From SCUD01 sp963778585 (GTDB lineage: Bacteria > Pseudomonadota > Gammaproteobacteria > Steroidobacterales > Steroidobacteraceae), in the NCBI GenBank assembly GCA_963778585.1, contig CAVZUU010000002.1, positions 186,001 through 250,000 of the forward strand: a DNA stretch of 64,000 bases, given 5' to 3'. Every line of letters begins with the position of its first letter. The first letter of the stretch is position 1. This document shows, in pieces, positions 42,345 through 51,480 of the stretch. A program made the translations under genes and the position numbers. A model generated the notes under the pieces. The model worked only from the letters and a program-made list of their open reading frames with translations, did not search any database and was not told the origin of the DNA.

Positions 42345-43537
42345 TGAGGCCGGTTGGCCCGTTTCGTGCTCCAGCCCTTGACGGGCGGTTCACCCTGGCG
42401 GCACTCCGGGAACAGCGCGCGCATGCGGCGACCGAAGCTCCGCAGGCACACTTCGCCCTCGCCGAGCGGGCCGACCGAGTAGCTCGAAGAGCCCATGCCC
42501 GACTGCACACGCTCGATCAGGACTTTGTCTTCCAGATTCACGCGGCGGTTGATGCGCCAGTTGAGATAGCGCGCCGCCTTCATCTCGCGGCGATCGTCCG
42601 GCAGGGCATACGCGATCTCGCGGAGAACCGTTTCGGTCGCCGACACCGGCACGAACTGCATGAAGTCGATCTGGTCCGGGTAAATCTCGAGGGCGACGTT
42701 CGGCCAGAGCTTGTAGTAGTTCCACATGTGCGCTCCGCCATCCGCCGTCGGCGCGAGTTGCGTCATCAGCTTCTGGTACATGCGTTCGGAGACCCGCGGC
42801 GACGGCGACTCCACGAAGGTGCCGTACATCTTGTCGACCCACTCCTTCGCCTCGATGCCGTAGCTCTTGCCGAAGATGCGGGTGAGCCCCGGATGCGCGA
42901 CCGGGATATGCAGGCCGTCCGAATAGTTGTCGGAGACGTTCTTCCAGTTCACGGTGCGCGTGCGGAGCCGCACGTTGCCGAGCGGCTTGACGTTCTCCAA
43001 CGGGAAGCTCGCGAGCTCCCCTGCGTACGGCGACATCTGGTCGGCGACGCTCGGCAGCCCCGGGGCGAATCGCACGAAAATGAATCCGCGCCAGATTTCC
43101 TGCTCGAGCGGCGCGAGTCCGTAGTGCTCGGTATTGAGGCCGGGATAGTTCGAGCGCATCGGGACGCTGACCAGTCGCCCGTCGGTCGCATAAGTCCAGG
43201 CGTGGTACGGGCAGGTGATGCGCCGGCCGCAGTTGCCGTGCGTGCCGTCGACGAGACGCGAAGCGCGGTGGCGGCAGACGTTGTGGAAGCTGCGCACGCG
43301 CCCATCGTCGCCCCGGACCGTCAGGATTGATTCGTTCAGGAAATCGAAGGTCTGGTAGTCGCCCGTCGTCGGGACGTCGCTCTCGTGACAGACGAGCTGC
43401 CAAGCCTTCTTGAAGATGGACTGCTTCTCGAGTTCGAAGAACTCGGGGTCATGGTAAATCCATCCCGGCAGGCTGAAATCGTCCTCGGTGCGGACATCGG
43501 GCGTGGCGGAACCGTCAGGCTGTATACGGGCGTTCAT
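42341..43537 (-). CDS. Rieske non-heme iron oxygenase, alpha subunit (quaternary amine type)
   Basis: A 398-residue oxygenase starting at ATG 43537. The Rieske cluster ligands are Cys88/His90 (CRH) and Cys109/His112 (CPYH). The mononuclear iron site is in NVSDNYSDGLHIPVAHPGL (His210, His215). The pattern resembles GbcA, choline monooxygenase or carnitine oxygenase-type enzymes, supported by the coupled BetI-like gene. No reductase gene is adjacent, so an electron donor must be encoded elsewhere. Substrate unresolved. Confidence 0.85.
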   Translation of the reverse strand: MNARIQPDGSATPDVRTEDDFSLPGWIYHDPEFFELEKQSIFKKAWQLVCHESDVPTTGDYQTFDFLNESILTVRGDDGRVRSFHNVCRHRASRLVDGTHGNCGRRITCPYHAWTYATDGRLVSVPMRSNYPGLNTEHYGLAPLEQEIWRGFIFVRFAPGLPSVADQMSPYAGELASFPLENVKPLGNVRLRTRTVNWKNVSDNYSDGLHIPVAHPGLTRIFGKSYGIEAKEWVDKMYGTFVESPSPRVSERMYQKLMTQLAPTADGGAHMWNYYKLWPNVALEIYPDQIDFMQFVPVSATETVLREIAYALPDDRREMKAARYLNWRINRRVNLEDKVLIERVQSGMGSSSYSVGPLGEGEVCLRSFGRRMRALFPECRQGEPPVKGWSTKRANRPQ

Positions 43538-43572
43538 TGTTGAACGATCGTACAGGAAGCGGCGGTATCGGG

Positions 43573-45759
43573 TCAATCGGCGCGGCGGATCTCGAAGCTG
43601 TGGTGGGTCTTCTGATCCCGGGCGAAATCCTGGGGAATGGTCCGCCTCGTTATGTCACGGATCGAGAGATCCGTGAGTGCGTCGGCATCGAGCTTGAACT
43701 TCCGGAAATTGTTCGAGAAGAGGAGCAGTCCGCCCGGCGCGAGGCGCGCAATTGCCGCCCGGATCAGCGCGACATGGTCGCGCTGCACGTCGAATTCGCG
43801 ATCCATGCGCTTGGAATTCGAGAATGTCGGAGGGTCGAGAAAGATCAGGTCGTGGCGCGCACCATCGTCGTCGGCGAGCCAGGCCAGGCAGTCTTCCTGC
43901 ACGAAGCGATGGGCATCGGCGTTGAGCGAATTGACCGCCATGTTCCGCAGCGCCCAGTCCACATAGGTGCGGGACATGTCGATGCTGGTGGTTGCGGTCG
44001 CGCCACCCGCGGCGGCATATACCGTCGCCGCACCTGTGTAGCAGAAGAGATTGAGAAATCGCTTGCCCGTTGCACCCTCCCGAATGCGCCCGCGCATGAC
44101 GCGATGATCCAGGAATAGCCCGGTGTCGAGGTAGTCGGTGAAGTTGACGAGGAACTTGAGCCCGCCCTCCTCCACGACGACGCGCTCGTCTTTTTCCGCG
44201 AGCGCCTCGTACTGCGAGCTGCCTTTTTGCGGCCGCCGCGTGCGCCAATAGATGGCATTACGCGCAAGTCCGGTCGTCTCCGGCAGTGTCGAGATCGCTT
44301 CCTCGCGGCGACCACGCGCTTTGTCGCGGTCGACGGTCGCAGGCGGCGCGTATTCCTGAACATAGAGCCAGCGGCCGGCGCTTCCGGCCGGATCGGACTG
44401 GTAGAGATCGATCGCGAAGGCGTACTCGGGCATGTCCGCGTCGTAGAGCCGATAGCAGGAAATCTTTTCGCGTGCCGCCCAGGATGCGAGCTTGTCGATG
44501 TTCTTCTGCAGGCGATTCGCGAACATCTGCGCGCCGGGACGGGCGCGCGCAGTTTCCGCGTCCATCACTGGTAGCCGGCCGGGCTCGCGTGCCTGCACGT
44601 ATTCGGAAGGCTCGATCGCGATCCTCAGCAACCGGCATTCGATGGGTCCGTTCATCATTCGATGCGTGCGCCGCGCGTTGATGGCAAGCTCGCGCCCGAG
44701 CGCGGGATTGCCGGTGAATACCGCCGCTTCCCAGCCGCGGTAGCCGCTTCGAAGTTTTTCGCCGAGCAGTTCATAGAGTTGCCGCAGTTCTTCCGTCTCG
44801 CCGATGCGCTCGCCATACGGCGGGTTGACGGCGATGAGACCCTTGTCCGTGGAGGCCGCCGGCAGGTTCGCGAGTTCCGCGCGCTGGAACCGGATGCGTC
44901 CCGCGAGACCCGCGCGCCCGGCATTGGCTTCGGCATCGCGGATCGCCGTCGGATCGCGGTCGAATCCCTGGATGCGGCCGGCAGCGAGCGACGACAGGTC
45001 GCTACGCGACTCCGCAGCCGCGCGCAGCGCGTGCCAGGCTTTCGCGTCGTGCTGCTTCCAGCCCTCGAATCCGAAACGTTGTCGCAACAGCCCGGGAGCG
45101 ATGTCGGCGGCGATCAGCGCTGCTTCGATCGGCAGCGTTCCCGAGCCGCACATCGGATCGACGAAACCGCCGCCGACAGCCGCGATCGCGGGCCAGCCGG
45201 AACGCAGCAGGATGGCGGCCGCGAGATTCTCCTTGAGCGGGGCCGCGCCCTGCCCTCCGCGGTAGCCTCGCCGGTGCAGGCTGTCGCCCGAAAGATCGAT
45301 CGCGACCGTGACGGCGCCGCGCGCCGCGTGCACATTGATGCGAAGCGTCGGCGCTGCGCGATCGACCGAGGGCCGTGACCCTGTTTTCTCGCGAAACTGA
45401 TCGACCACCGCGTCCTTCACGCGCTGCGCGCCGAATTGCGTATGGGTGATACCGGGGACGCTGCCTGAAAAGTCGACCGCGAGCGTGCCGTCGGGGTTCA
45501 TGTGCTCGGACCAGTCGATCTCGCGCAGGCGCACATACATATCGTTCGCGTCCGCGACGGGAAAGCGGCCGATCTGCCACAGCACCCGGAGGCCGAGGCG
45601 CGACCCGAGGCAGGCGGCGTACGCGCCGGAAAGTTCCGCTTCGCAGGCGACGCCGCCCTGGACTTCGCGGGCGGACTCGATGCCGAGCGATTTCAGTTCC
45701 GCCGCGAGCAGGTCGGCCGTGCCAGTCGCGGCCGTCACGAAGAACGGAGTCACGTTCAC
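43573..45759 (-). CDS. rlmKL: 23S rRNA (guanine-2445-N2)/(guanine-2069-N7) methyltransferase
   Basis: A 728-residue fused enzyme. An N-terminal THUMP domain (about 45-155) precedes a first methyltransferase with DPMCGSGTLPIEAALIA and NPPYGERIGE, the RlmL part. The second methyltransferase has FLNLFCYTGAATVYAA and FLDPPTFSNSK, the RlmK part. Both modify 23S rRNA. The stop codon of the upstream DnaQ/GIY-YIG gene overlaps its start by 4 bases. It is in the cytoplasm and acts on ribosome assembly intermediates. Confidence 0.95.
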   Translation of the reverse strand: MNVTPFFVTAATGTADLLAAELKSLGIESAREVQGGVACEAELSGAYAACLGSRLGLRVLWQIGRFPVADANDMYVRLREIDWSEHMNPDGTLAVDFSGSVPGITHTQFGAQRVKDAVVDQFREKTGSRPSVDRAAPTLRINVHAARGAVTVAIDLSGDSLHRRGYRGGQGAAPLKENLAAAILLRSGWPAIAAVGGGFVDPMCGSGTLPIEAALIAADIAPGLLRQRFGFEGWKQHDAKAWHALRAAAESRSDLSSLAAGRIQGFDRDPTAIRDAEANAGRAGLAGRIRFQRAELANLPAASTDKGLIAVNPPYGERIGETEELRQLYELLGEKLRSGYRGWEAAVFTGNPALGRELAINARRTHRMMNGPIECRLLRIAIEPSEYVQAREPGRLPVMDAETARARPGAQMFANRLQKNIDKLASWAAREKISCYRLYDADMPEYAFAIDLYQSDPAGSAGRWLYVQEYAPPATVDRDKARGRREEAISTLPETTGLARNAIYWRTRRPQKGSSQYEALAEKDERVVVEEGGLKFLVNFTDYLDTGLFLDHRVMRGRIREGATGKRFLNLFCYTGAATVYAAAGGATATTSIDMSRTYVDWALRNMAVNSLNADAHRFVQEDCLAWLADDDGARHDLIFLDPPTFSNSKRMDREFDVQRDHVALIRAAIARLAPGGLLLFSNNFRKFKLDADALTDLSIRDITRRTIPQDFARDQKTHHSFEIRRAD

Positions 45760-47114
45760 GACTCGACCCGGGTCAGCAGTTCGGCCCCGTACGCGGGCCG
45801 GTCTAGAAAGCCGGTCAGGATCCGGTAAATGTCCGGATCGAAATCCTCGCCCTCATAACACCAGCGATCGAAGACGTGGGTCTCCTCGACGCCACGCCAG
45901 TCCCGCTCGCGAATGCCGATTCGCCCGGGAAACGGCCATTCGCGGCGCTTGAGGCAGGCAAGCGCGAGCCGGACCCGCACCGCATGCAGGGCCGGCAACT
46001 CCTGGCCGACACAGACGCCGCGGCAGCGGCCCAGCTGATATCCGATGCAGGAGCCTTCGGCGCGCTCGAGCCCAAGCCATTTCGCGCAGAGCCCGTGCTC
46101 CCGCATCAGGCCTTCGAGCGCGCGCTCGGCGTCGACTCGGCGGCGAAACATGCCGTAGGTGGCGACAGGGTCATCGACGCTGTCGAGCATCTCGATCGAC
46201 GCTATCGGCGGCGGCACATCCACGCGCAGGCAGATCGCCCAGAGTTCGGACGATACCCGGAGCCGCCGATTGAAGACGGGCGTACGCGACTTGATGAGCC
46301 GGGCCTCCGTGACAAGCGCGCCGAACTCGCCTGCAGTCTCGATCCACTCGATTCGCCGGACCAGACGTGTCAGCTGCTGCTCGAGTTTCGCGCGGGAGTC
46401 GCCAAAGTGCGCGAGCACGCGGTTCGCGAGATTCTTCGCCTTGCCTACATACAGCAATGCATCGTTCTCACCGTAGAAAAGATAGACGCCGGCGCTTTCG
46501 GGCAGCTCGTCCGCGAGCGTGGGATCGATTTGCGGCGGCAGGCGGGAACTGCCGATCAGTTTCCTGACGATGGCGGCGAGATCTTCCGCCGGGAAACGCT
46601 CGCGCGCGATCCGCAGGAAATCCGCGAGCACCTTTGCGTCGCCAAGCGCGCGGTGGCGCGCGTCGCAGGCGATGCCGTGGCGCTGCATCACCGCATCGAG
46701 ATTGTGGCCGCGTTCAGTTGGCGTGAGCGCTCGCGAGAGGCGCACGGTGCAAAGCACCGGCGAGCGAAATCGCCGTCCGAGGCGCCGGAACTCGTTCCGC
46801 AGGAATCCGTAATCGAATCGCGCGTTGTGCGCGACGAAGAGGCGGCCGGCGAGACGCGACTCAATCGCTTCGGCCACAGCCTGGAAAGTTGGTGCGTCCG
46901 CGACCATGGCCTCGGAGATGCCCGTGAACTGCTGGATGGCATACGGAATACGCGTGCCCGGGTTGACGAGCGTCGAGTATTCCTCGACCACTTCGCCGTT
47001 CTCCATGAGTACGACGCCGGCTTCGATGATCCGGTCTCGCGCGGCATGCCCGCCCGTGGTTTCGAGGTCCACGCAGGCGACGCGGCCCGCGAGGGCCTGC
47101 TCAGTCGCGGACAC
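45756..47114 (-). CDS. DnaQ-type 3'-5' exonuclease fused to GIY-YIG endonuclease
   Basis: A 452-residue protein. The N-terminal DEDDh exonuclease has DLETTGG (Asp16, Glu18), VAHNARFDYGFL and HRALGDAK. The second part contains a GIY-YIG nuclease (GVYLFYGENDALLYVGKAKN) followed by a UvrC/Cho-like region with CIGYQLGRCRGVC. This fused family is known beside UvrC as an alternative incision nuclease in DNA repair. The stop overlaps the next gene by 4 bases and the start overlaps aguB by 14 bases. Confidence 0.92.
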   Translation of the reverse strand: MSATEQALAGRVACVDLETTGGHAARDRIIEAGVVLMENGEVVEEYSTLVNPGTRIPYAIQQFTGISEAMVADAPTFQAVAEAIESRLAGRLFVAHNARFDYGFLRNEFRRLGRRFRSPVLCTVRLSRALTPTERGHNLDAVMQRHGIACDARHRALGDAKVLADFLRIARERFPAEDLAAIVRKLIGSSRLPPQIDPTLADELPESAGVYLFYGENDALLYVGKAKNLANRVLAHFGDSRAKLEQQLTRLVRRIEWIETAGEFGALVTEARLIKSRTPVFNRRLRVSSELWAICLRVDVPPPIASIEMLDSVDDPVATYGMFRRRVDAERALEGLMREHGLCAKWLGLERAEGSCIGYQLGRCRGVCVGQELPALHAVRVRLALACLKRREWPFPGRIGIRERDWRGVEETHVFDRWCYEGEDFDPDIYRILTGFLDRPAYGAELLTRVES

Positions 47115-47970
47115 CGTCCAGCTTCATTAGCGGCCCGTAGAGGTCGGGCCGCCGGTCGCGGAACACGCCCCAGGCATGGCGATAGCGGCGGATCGCGTCG
47201 AGATCGAAACTCGCGGTCAGGATCTGCTCGCTGTGATCGTCGGCTTGCGCGATGACTTCGCCCGTGTGATCCGCGATGAAGGAATGGCCGTAGAACGTGA
47301 TCTCGAGTTTCTCGCCCCGTTCGGTGCCGATGCGGTTCGAGGCGACGAGCGGCATGACGTTCGCCGCGGCATGGCCCTGCATGGTGCGCTGCCAGTGATA
47401 GCGTGAATCGAGCGAGGCGTCCTGCGGCTCGGAACCGATCGCCGTCGGATAGAAAAGGATCTCCGCGCCCGCGAGCGCCATCGCGCGCGCGCCCTCCGGG
47501 AACCACTGGTCCCAGCACACGGCGACGCCGAGCGTTCCGTAACGTGTCGGCCAGACCCGGAATCCGGTATCGCCCGGCGAAAAATAGAACTTCTCGTGGT
47601 AGCCCGGGCTCTCCGGAATGTGCGACTTGCGATAGATCCCGAGCGTCCTGCCATCGGCGTCGACCATGATGAGCGTATTGAAATAGGCGTTCTGCGCGCG
47701 CTCGAAGACCGATAGCGGCAGCACGACCTTGAGCTCGGCTGCGACCTTCGAGAGCCGCTTAACGGCCGGGTTCTCGCCGATGGGCAGCGCGAGCTCGAAA
47801 TGCTTGGCCGAATGGTCCTTGCAAAAATACGGCGACTCGAACAGCTCCTGGATCAGGATCACGTTCGCGCCGCGGCCGGCCGCTTCGCGAATGAGCCGCT
47901 CGGCATTCGCAATATTGGCCTCGCGGTCCCAGCCGCAGGCCATCTGTGTCGCGGCGACCGTGACTTTCAC
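47101..47970 (-). CDS. aguB: N-carbamoylputrescine amidase
   Basis: A 289-residue nitrilase-family enzyme. The triad is Glu42 (IQELFESPYF), Lys115 (YRKSHIPE) and Cys152 (AVCWDQWFPEGARAMALAGAE). It converts N-carbamoylputrescine to putrescine, CO2 and ammonia, the step after agmatine deiminase (10.8-11.9 kb). It is coupled to the aldehyde dehydrogenase gene by a 4-base overlap, and the 3' end overlaps the DnaQ/GIY-YIG gene start. Confidence 0.95.
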   Translation of the reverse strand: MKVTVAATQMACGWDREANIANAERLIREAAGRGANVILIQELFESPYFCKDHSAKHFELALPIGENPAVKRLSKVAAELKVVLPLSVFERAQNAYFNTLIMVDADGRTLGIYRKSHIPESPGYHEKFYFSPGDTGFRVWPTRYGTLGVAVCWDQWFPEGARAMALAGAEILFYPTAIGSEPQDASLDSRYHWQRTMQGHAAANVMPLVASNRIGTERGEKLEITFYGHSFIADHTGEVIAQADDHSEQILTASFDLDAIRRYRHAWGVFRDRRPDLYGPLMKLDGVRD

Positions 47971-49466
47971 GAGAGGTCGATCCAGGTCGTTTTCAGTTCA
48001 GTGTACTTGTCCATGGCATGCAGCGACTTGTCGCGTCCGTTGCCCGACTGCTTGAAGCCGCCGAAAGGCACGGTGATGTCGTCGGCGTCATAGCAGTTCA
48101 CAAAGACCGTGCCGGCGCGCAAAGATTTTGCAATGCGATGCGCGGTCGTGATGTCGCGGGTCCAGACCGCCGCGGTGAGGCCGTAGCTGACGTCGTTGGC
48201 GATGCGGACCGCCTCATCGGCATCCTTGAAGGTGATCGTCGAGAGCACGGGCCCGAAGATCTCCTCGCGCGCGATTTTCATCTTCGGTTCGACGTTTGCG
48301 AAGACCGTCGGCTCGACGAAGAATCCGCCGCTCTCCTTGCGCGCCCGGTTGCCGCCGAGCCGGATCTCCGCCCCCTCGTTCTTGCCGGATTCGATGAATC
48401 CCAGGACCGTATTGAGCTGCACCTGGTCGACGATCGCGCCGAGACGCGTCTTCGGGTCGAGCGGATCGCCGGGCGACATCGTGCGGCCGATCTCGACGAT
48501 CTTTTCCAGCATCGCTTCCGCTACCTCCTCGTGTACGACGAGCCGCGAGGCCGCCGAGCACATCTCGCCCTGGTTGAAGAAAATACCGAACGCGGCCGCG
48601 CTCGCGGCGCGCTCGATGTCGGCGACGTCTCCCATCACGACATTAGGCGCCTTGCCGCCGCATTCGAGCCAGACCCGCTTCATGTTGGAGCGTCCGGCGT
48701 ACTCGAGCATGAGCTTTCCCACGCGCGTCGAGCCGGTGAACGCGACGCAGTCGACGTCCATGTGCATCGCGAGCGCCTCGCCCGCGGTATAGCCGAATCC
48801 GGGCACGACATTCAGCACGCCTTCCGGCAATCCGGCTTCGAGCGCGAGCTCCGCGACGCGAAGGGCGGTGAGCGGCGACTTCTCCGACGGCTTCAAGACC
48901 ACGGAATTGCCCGTCGCGAGCGCGGGCCCCAGTTTCCACGTCGCCATCAGCAGCGGAAAATTCCATGGCACGATGGCACCGACGACGCCCGAGGGCTCGC
49001 GCGTGATGAGCGCAAGCGAATCATGCGATGTCGGCGCGACTTCGTCGTAGACCTTGTCGACCGCCTCCGCATACCAGGCGATGCAGTTCGCCGCGGCAGG
49101 CACGTCGATCTTGAGCGAATCCGTGATCGGCTTGCCCATGTCCATGGTTTCGGTCAGCGCAAGCTCTTCGCGGTGCTTGCGAATGAGTTCCGCGAAGCGG
49201 AGCAGAACTTTCTTGCGCGCGGCCGGAGCGCGGCGCGACCAGTGGCCGGCGTCGAAGGCGCGGCGCGCGCCCGCGACGGCGAGATCCACATCCGCGGTAT
49301 CGCAGGAAGCGACCTGCGCGATCGACTTGCCTGTCGCGGGATTGATGCAGTCGAAGGTCGCGCCCTTGACGGCCGGCTGGTACTTGCCGTCGATGAAGGC
49401 CTGCGTGCGCGGCGTGAGGGCCTTCGCCAGCTCGCGCCAGTCGACCGTTTTCTGTTCCCGGTTCAC
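47967..49466 (-). CDS. puuC: Aldehyde dehydrogenase, gamma-glutamyl-gamma-aminobutyraldehyde type
   Basis: About 499 residues from a GTG at 49466. The NAD-dependent ALDH signatures are VPWNFPLLMATWKLGPAL, the general base in LECGGKAPN and the nucleophile in FNQGEMCSAASR; GGFKQSGNGRDKSL is the C-terminal motif. The PuuC-like assignment comes from similarity of these motifs and from neighbours (aguB, a PuuR-like regulator, an omega-transaminase). It would oxidise gamma-glutamyl-aminobutyraldehyde to gamma-glutamyl-GABA. Confidence 0.88.
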   Translation of the reverse strand: MNREQKTVDWRELAKALTPRTQAFIDGKYQPAVKGATFDCINPATGKSIAQVASCDTADVDLAVAGARRAFDAGHWSRRAPAARKKVLLRFAELIRKHREELALTETMDMGKPITDSLKIDVPAAANCIAWYAEAVDKVYDEVAPTSHDSLALITREPSGVVGAIVPWNFPLLMATWKLGPALATGNSVVLKPSEKSPLTALRVAELALEAGLPEGVLNVVPGFGYTAGEALAMHMDVDCVAFTGSTRVGKLMLEYAGRSNMKRVWLECGGKAPNVVMGDVADIERAASAAAFGIFFNQGEMCSAASRLVVHEEVAEAMLEKIVEIGRTMSPGDPLDPKTRLGAIVDQVQLNTVLGFIESGKNEGAEIRLGGNRARKESGGFFVEPTVFANVEPKMKIAREEIFGPVLSTITFKDADEAVRIANDVSYGLTAAVWTRDITTAHRIAKSLRAGTVFVNCYDADDITVPFGGFKQSGNGRDKSLHAMDKYTELKTTWIDLS

Positions 49467-49476
49467 GGCCTGCTCC

Positions 49477-50025
49477 TCAAAGCGTCGGTGGGCTCGAAGC
49501 GCTGATGATCTCACAGCGCTCGCGCCCGCGATTGCGGAACCGGTGCGGCACCGCGCTCGTGAAGTAATAGGCGTCGCCTGGTCCGAGGACCTGGGTCTGC
49601 GCCCCGATCGTGACCTCGACCCGCCCGCTCACGACGATGCCGCCCTCCTCGCCGGCATGCCTGAGCATGTCGGACCCGGTGTCTGCGCCCGGTTCGTAGG
49701 TCTCGCGGAGGAGCGCCATGCGCCGCCCCGGCCGGTGTGCCGCGACTAGGCGCAGCGAGACGTCGCCCTCGCCGAGCTCTACCAGCTCGGATTTGGTATA
49801 GAACACCCGGACCGTGCCCGCCGGATCCATCGTGAAGAACTCCGCCAGCCCCATCGGCAGGCCGCCCAGCACTTTCTTGAGCGAGGCGACCGACGGGCTC
49901 ACGCGCCCCTGCTCGATCAGCGAGATCATGCCGTTTGTGACGCCCGCGCGCTTCGCAAGCTCGCGTTGCGACAGTCCATGCATCTGGCGCACGGCCTTGA
50001 GCCGCGCGCTGACGTCGTTGCCCAT
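49477..50025 (-). CDS. HTH-cupin transcriptional regulator, PuuR-like
   Basis: A 182-residue protein (ATG 50025; a GTG at 50031 is also possible). An N-terminal XRE-type helix-turn-helix (LKAVRQMHGLSQRELAKRAG and NGMISLIEQGRVSPSVASLKKV) is followed by a cupin domain with GIVVSGRVEVTIGAQTQVLGPGDAYYF and PHRFRN. PuuR represses putrescine utilisation genes in E. coli. It precedes puuC by 10 bases and is divergent from the transaminase gene. The target operators are probably here and in the puuD/puuA gap. Confidence 0.88.
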   Translation of the reverse strand: MGNDVSARLKAVRQMHGLSQRELAKRAGVTNGMISLIEQGRVSPSVASLKKVLGGLPMGLAEFFTMDPAGTVRVFYTKSELVELGEGDVSLRLVAAHRPGRRMALLRETYEPGADTGSDMLRHAGEEGGIVVSGRVEVTIGAQTQVLGPGDAYYFTSAVPHRFRNRGRERCEIISASSPPTL

Positions 50026-50101
50026 GAGCACTCCGGATGTCTATGATATTAAACAGGAACCCGCGTAATATCGCGTTTTCACCCGGAAAGTGTCAATTAT
50101 C

Positions 50102-51415
50102 ATGAGCGCAGTCCGCAACGATCTCGCTGCCTTCTGGATGCCGTTCACGGCGAACCGCCAGTTCAAGTCCGAGCCGCGCATGCTCGCGCGCGCTGAAGGC
50201 ATGTACTACTGGACGCCCGACGGCCGGAAGGTGCTGGACGCCGCCGCCGGCCTCTGGTGCGTGAACGCGGGCCATTGCCGCCGCGAAATCACGGAGGCCG
50301 TGTCGCAGCAGATCGCGGCGATGGAATACGCGCCGCCCTTTCAGATGGGGCATCCGCTGGCCTTCGAACTCGCGAATGCACTGGTCGAGATCACGCCGCC
50401 GGGCATCGACCGTGTCTTCTTCACCAATTCGGGCTCGGAATCCGTGGACACGGCGCTCAAGATCGCGATCGCGTATCACCGCCTGCGTGGCGATGCAGCG
50501 CGCACCCGGCTGATCGGGCGCGAGCGCGGCTATCACGGCGTCGGCTTCGGCGGCATCTCCGTCGGCGGCATGGTCAACAACCGCAAGTACTTCGGCGCGC
50601 TGCTGCCCGGCGTCGATCACTTGCGACACACGCACGATCCGTCGCGCAACCTTTTTTCGAAGGGCCTCCCCGCCCACGGCGCCGAATTCGCGGACGATCT
50701 CGAGCGCCTGGTCGCCCTGCACGATGCCTCGACCATTGCAGCGGTGATCGTCGAGCCGATCGCCGGTTCGACCGGCGTGCTGCTGCCGCCGAAGGGTTAT
50801 CTGAAGCGCTTGCGCGAAATCTGCACGAAGCACGGCATCCTGCTGATCTTCGACGAAGTCATCACGGGCTTCGGCCGCACGGGCTCGGCCTTCGCCGCCC
50901 AGGAGTTCGAGGTTGTTCCGGACATGATGACCTGCGCCAAGGGACTGACCAACGGCGCGGTACCGATGGGCGCCGTACTCGTGCGGCGCGAGATCCACGA
51001 TACCTTCATGTCGGGTCCGCCGGCCGCGATCGAGCTCTTCCACGGCTATACGTATTCGGCGCACCCGGTCGCCTGCGCGGCGGGACTCGCGACGCAGAAG
51101 CTCTATCGCGAGGGCCTCTTCGATCGCGCGCGCACAATGGCGCCGTACTGGAGCGACGCCGTGCACTCGCTGAAGGGCCGGCGAAACGTCGTCGACCTGC
51201 GGGCCTACGGCCTGGTCGCCGGCATCGAGCTCGAAGCGCGAACCGGATCGCCGGGCGCGCGGGGTTACGACGCGCTGGTCGCAGCCTTCAATGCGGGCCT
51301 GCTGATCCGCACGACCGGCGATACGATCGCCATGTCGCCGCCGCTCATCATCGAACGCGAGGAAGTGGACCGGATCTTCGAGACGCTGGTGACGATAATC
51401 GAGGGTTTGGACTGA
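50102..51415 (+). CDS. Class III aminotransferase (omega-amino acid:pyruvate type)
   Basis: A 437-residue PLP enzyme starting at ATG 50102. Segments: FWMPFTANRQFK, AAGLWCVNAGHC, FFTNSGSESVDTALKIAI, GRERGYHGVGFGGISVGGM, FDEVITGFGRTGSAFAA and the PLP lysine in MTCAKGLTNGAVPMGA. The pattern matches beta-alanine/omega-amino acid:pyruvate transaminases. It is divergent from the PuuR-like regulator with a 76-base shared gap, so it is likely part of the polyamine regulon. Confidence 0.92.
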   Translation: MSAVRNDLAAFWMPFTANRQFKSEPRMLARAEGMYYWTPDGRKVLDAAAGLWCVNAGHCRREITEAVSQQIAAMEYAPPFQMGHPLAFELANALVEITPPGIDRVFFTNSGSESVDTALKIAIAYHRLRGDAARTRLIGRERGYHGVGFGGISVGGMVNNRKYFGALLPGVDHLRHTHDPSRNLFSKGLPAHGAEFADDLERLVALHDASTIAAVIVEPIAGSTGVLLPPKGYLKRLREICTKHGILLIFDEVITGFGRTGSAFAAQEFEVVPDMMTCAKGLTNGAVPMGAVLVRREIHDTFMSGPPAAIELFHGYTYSAHPVACAAGLATQKLYREGLFDRARTMAPYWSDAVHSLKGRRNVVDLRAYGLVAGIELEARTGSPGARGYDALVAAFNAGLLIRTTGDTIAMSPPLIIEREEVDRIFETLVTIIEGLD

Positions 51416-51480
51416 TTCTGCGCGGGCGCGTATTCTGTCCTTGGGGGAACGGCACCGGTGGCGCCGTGGGGGAATGCAAC

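Noticed and set aside
50257..51480. Long N-terminal extension of the TonB receptor frame
   Set aside because: It is the out-of-frame shadow of the transaminase gene, Arg-rich; the true start with signal peptide is 51481.
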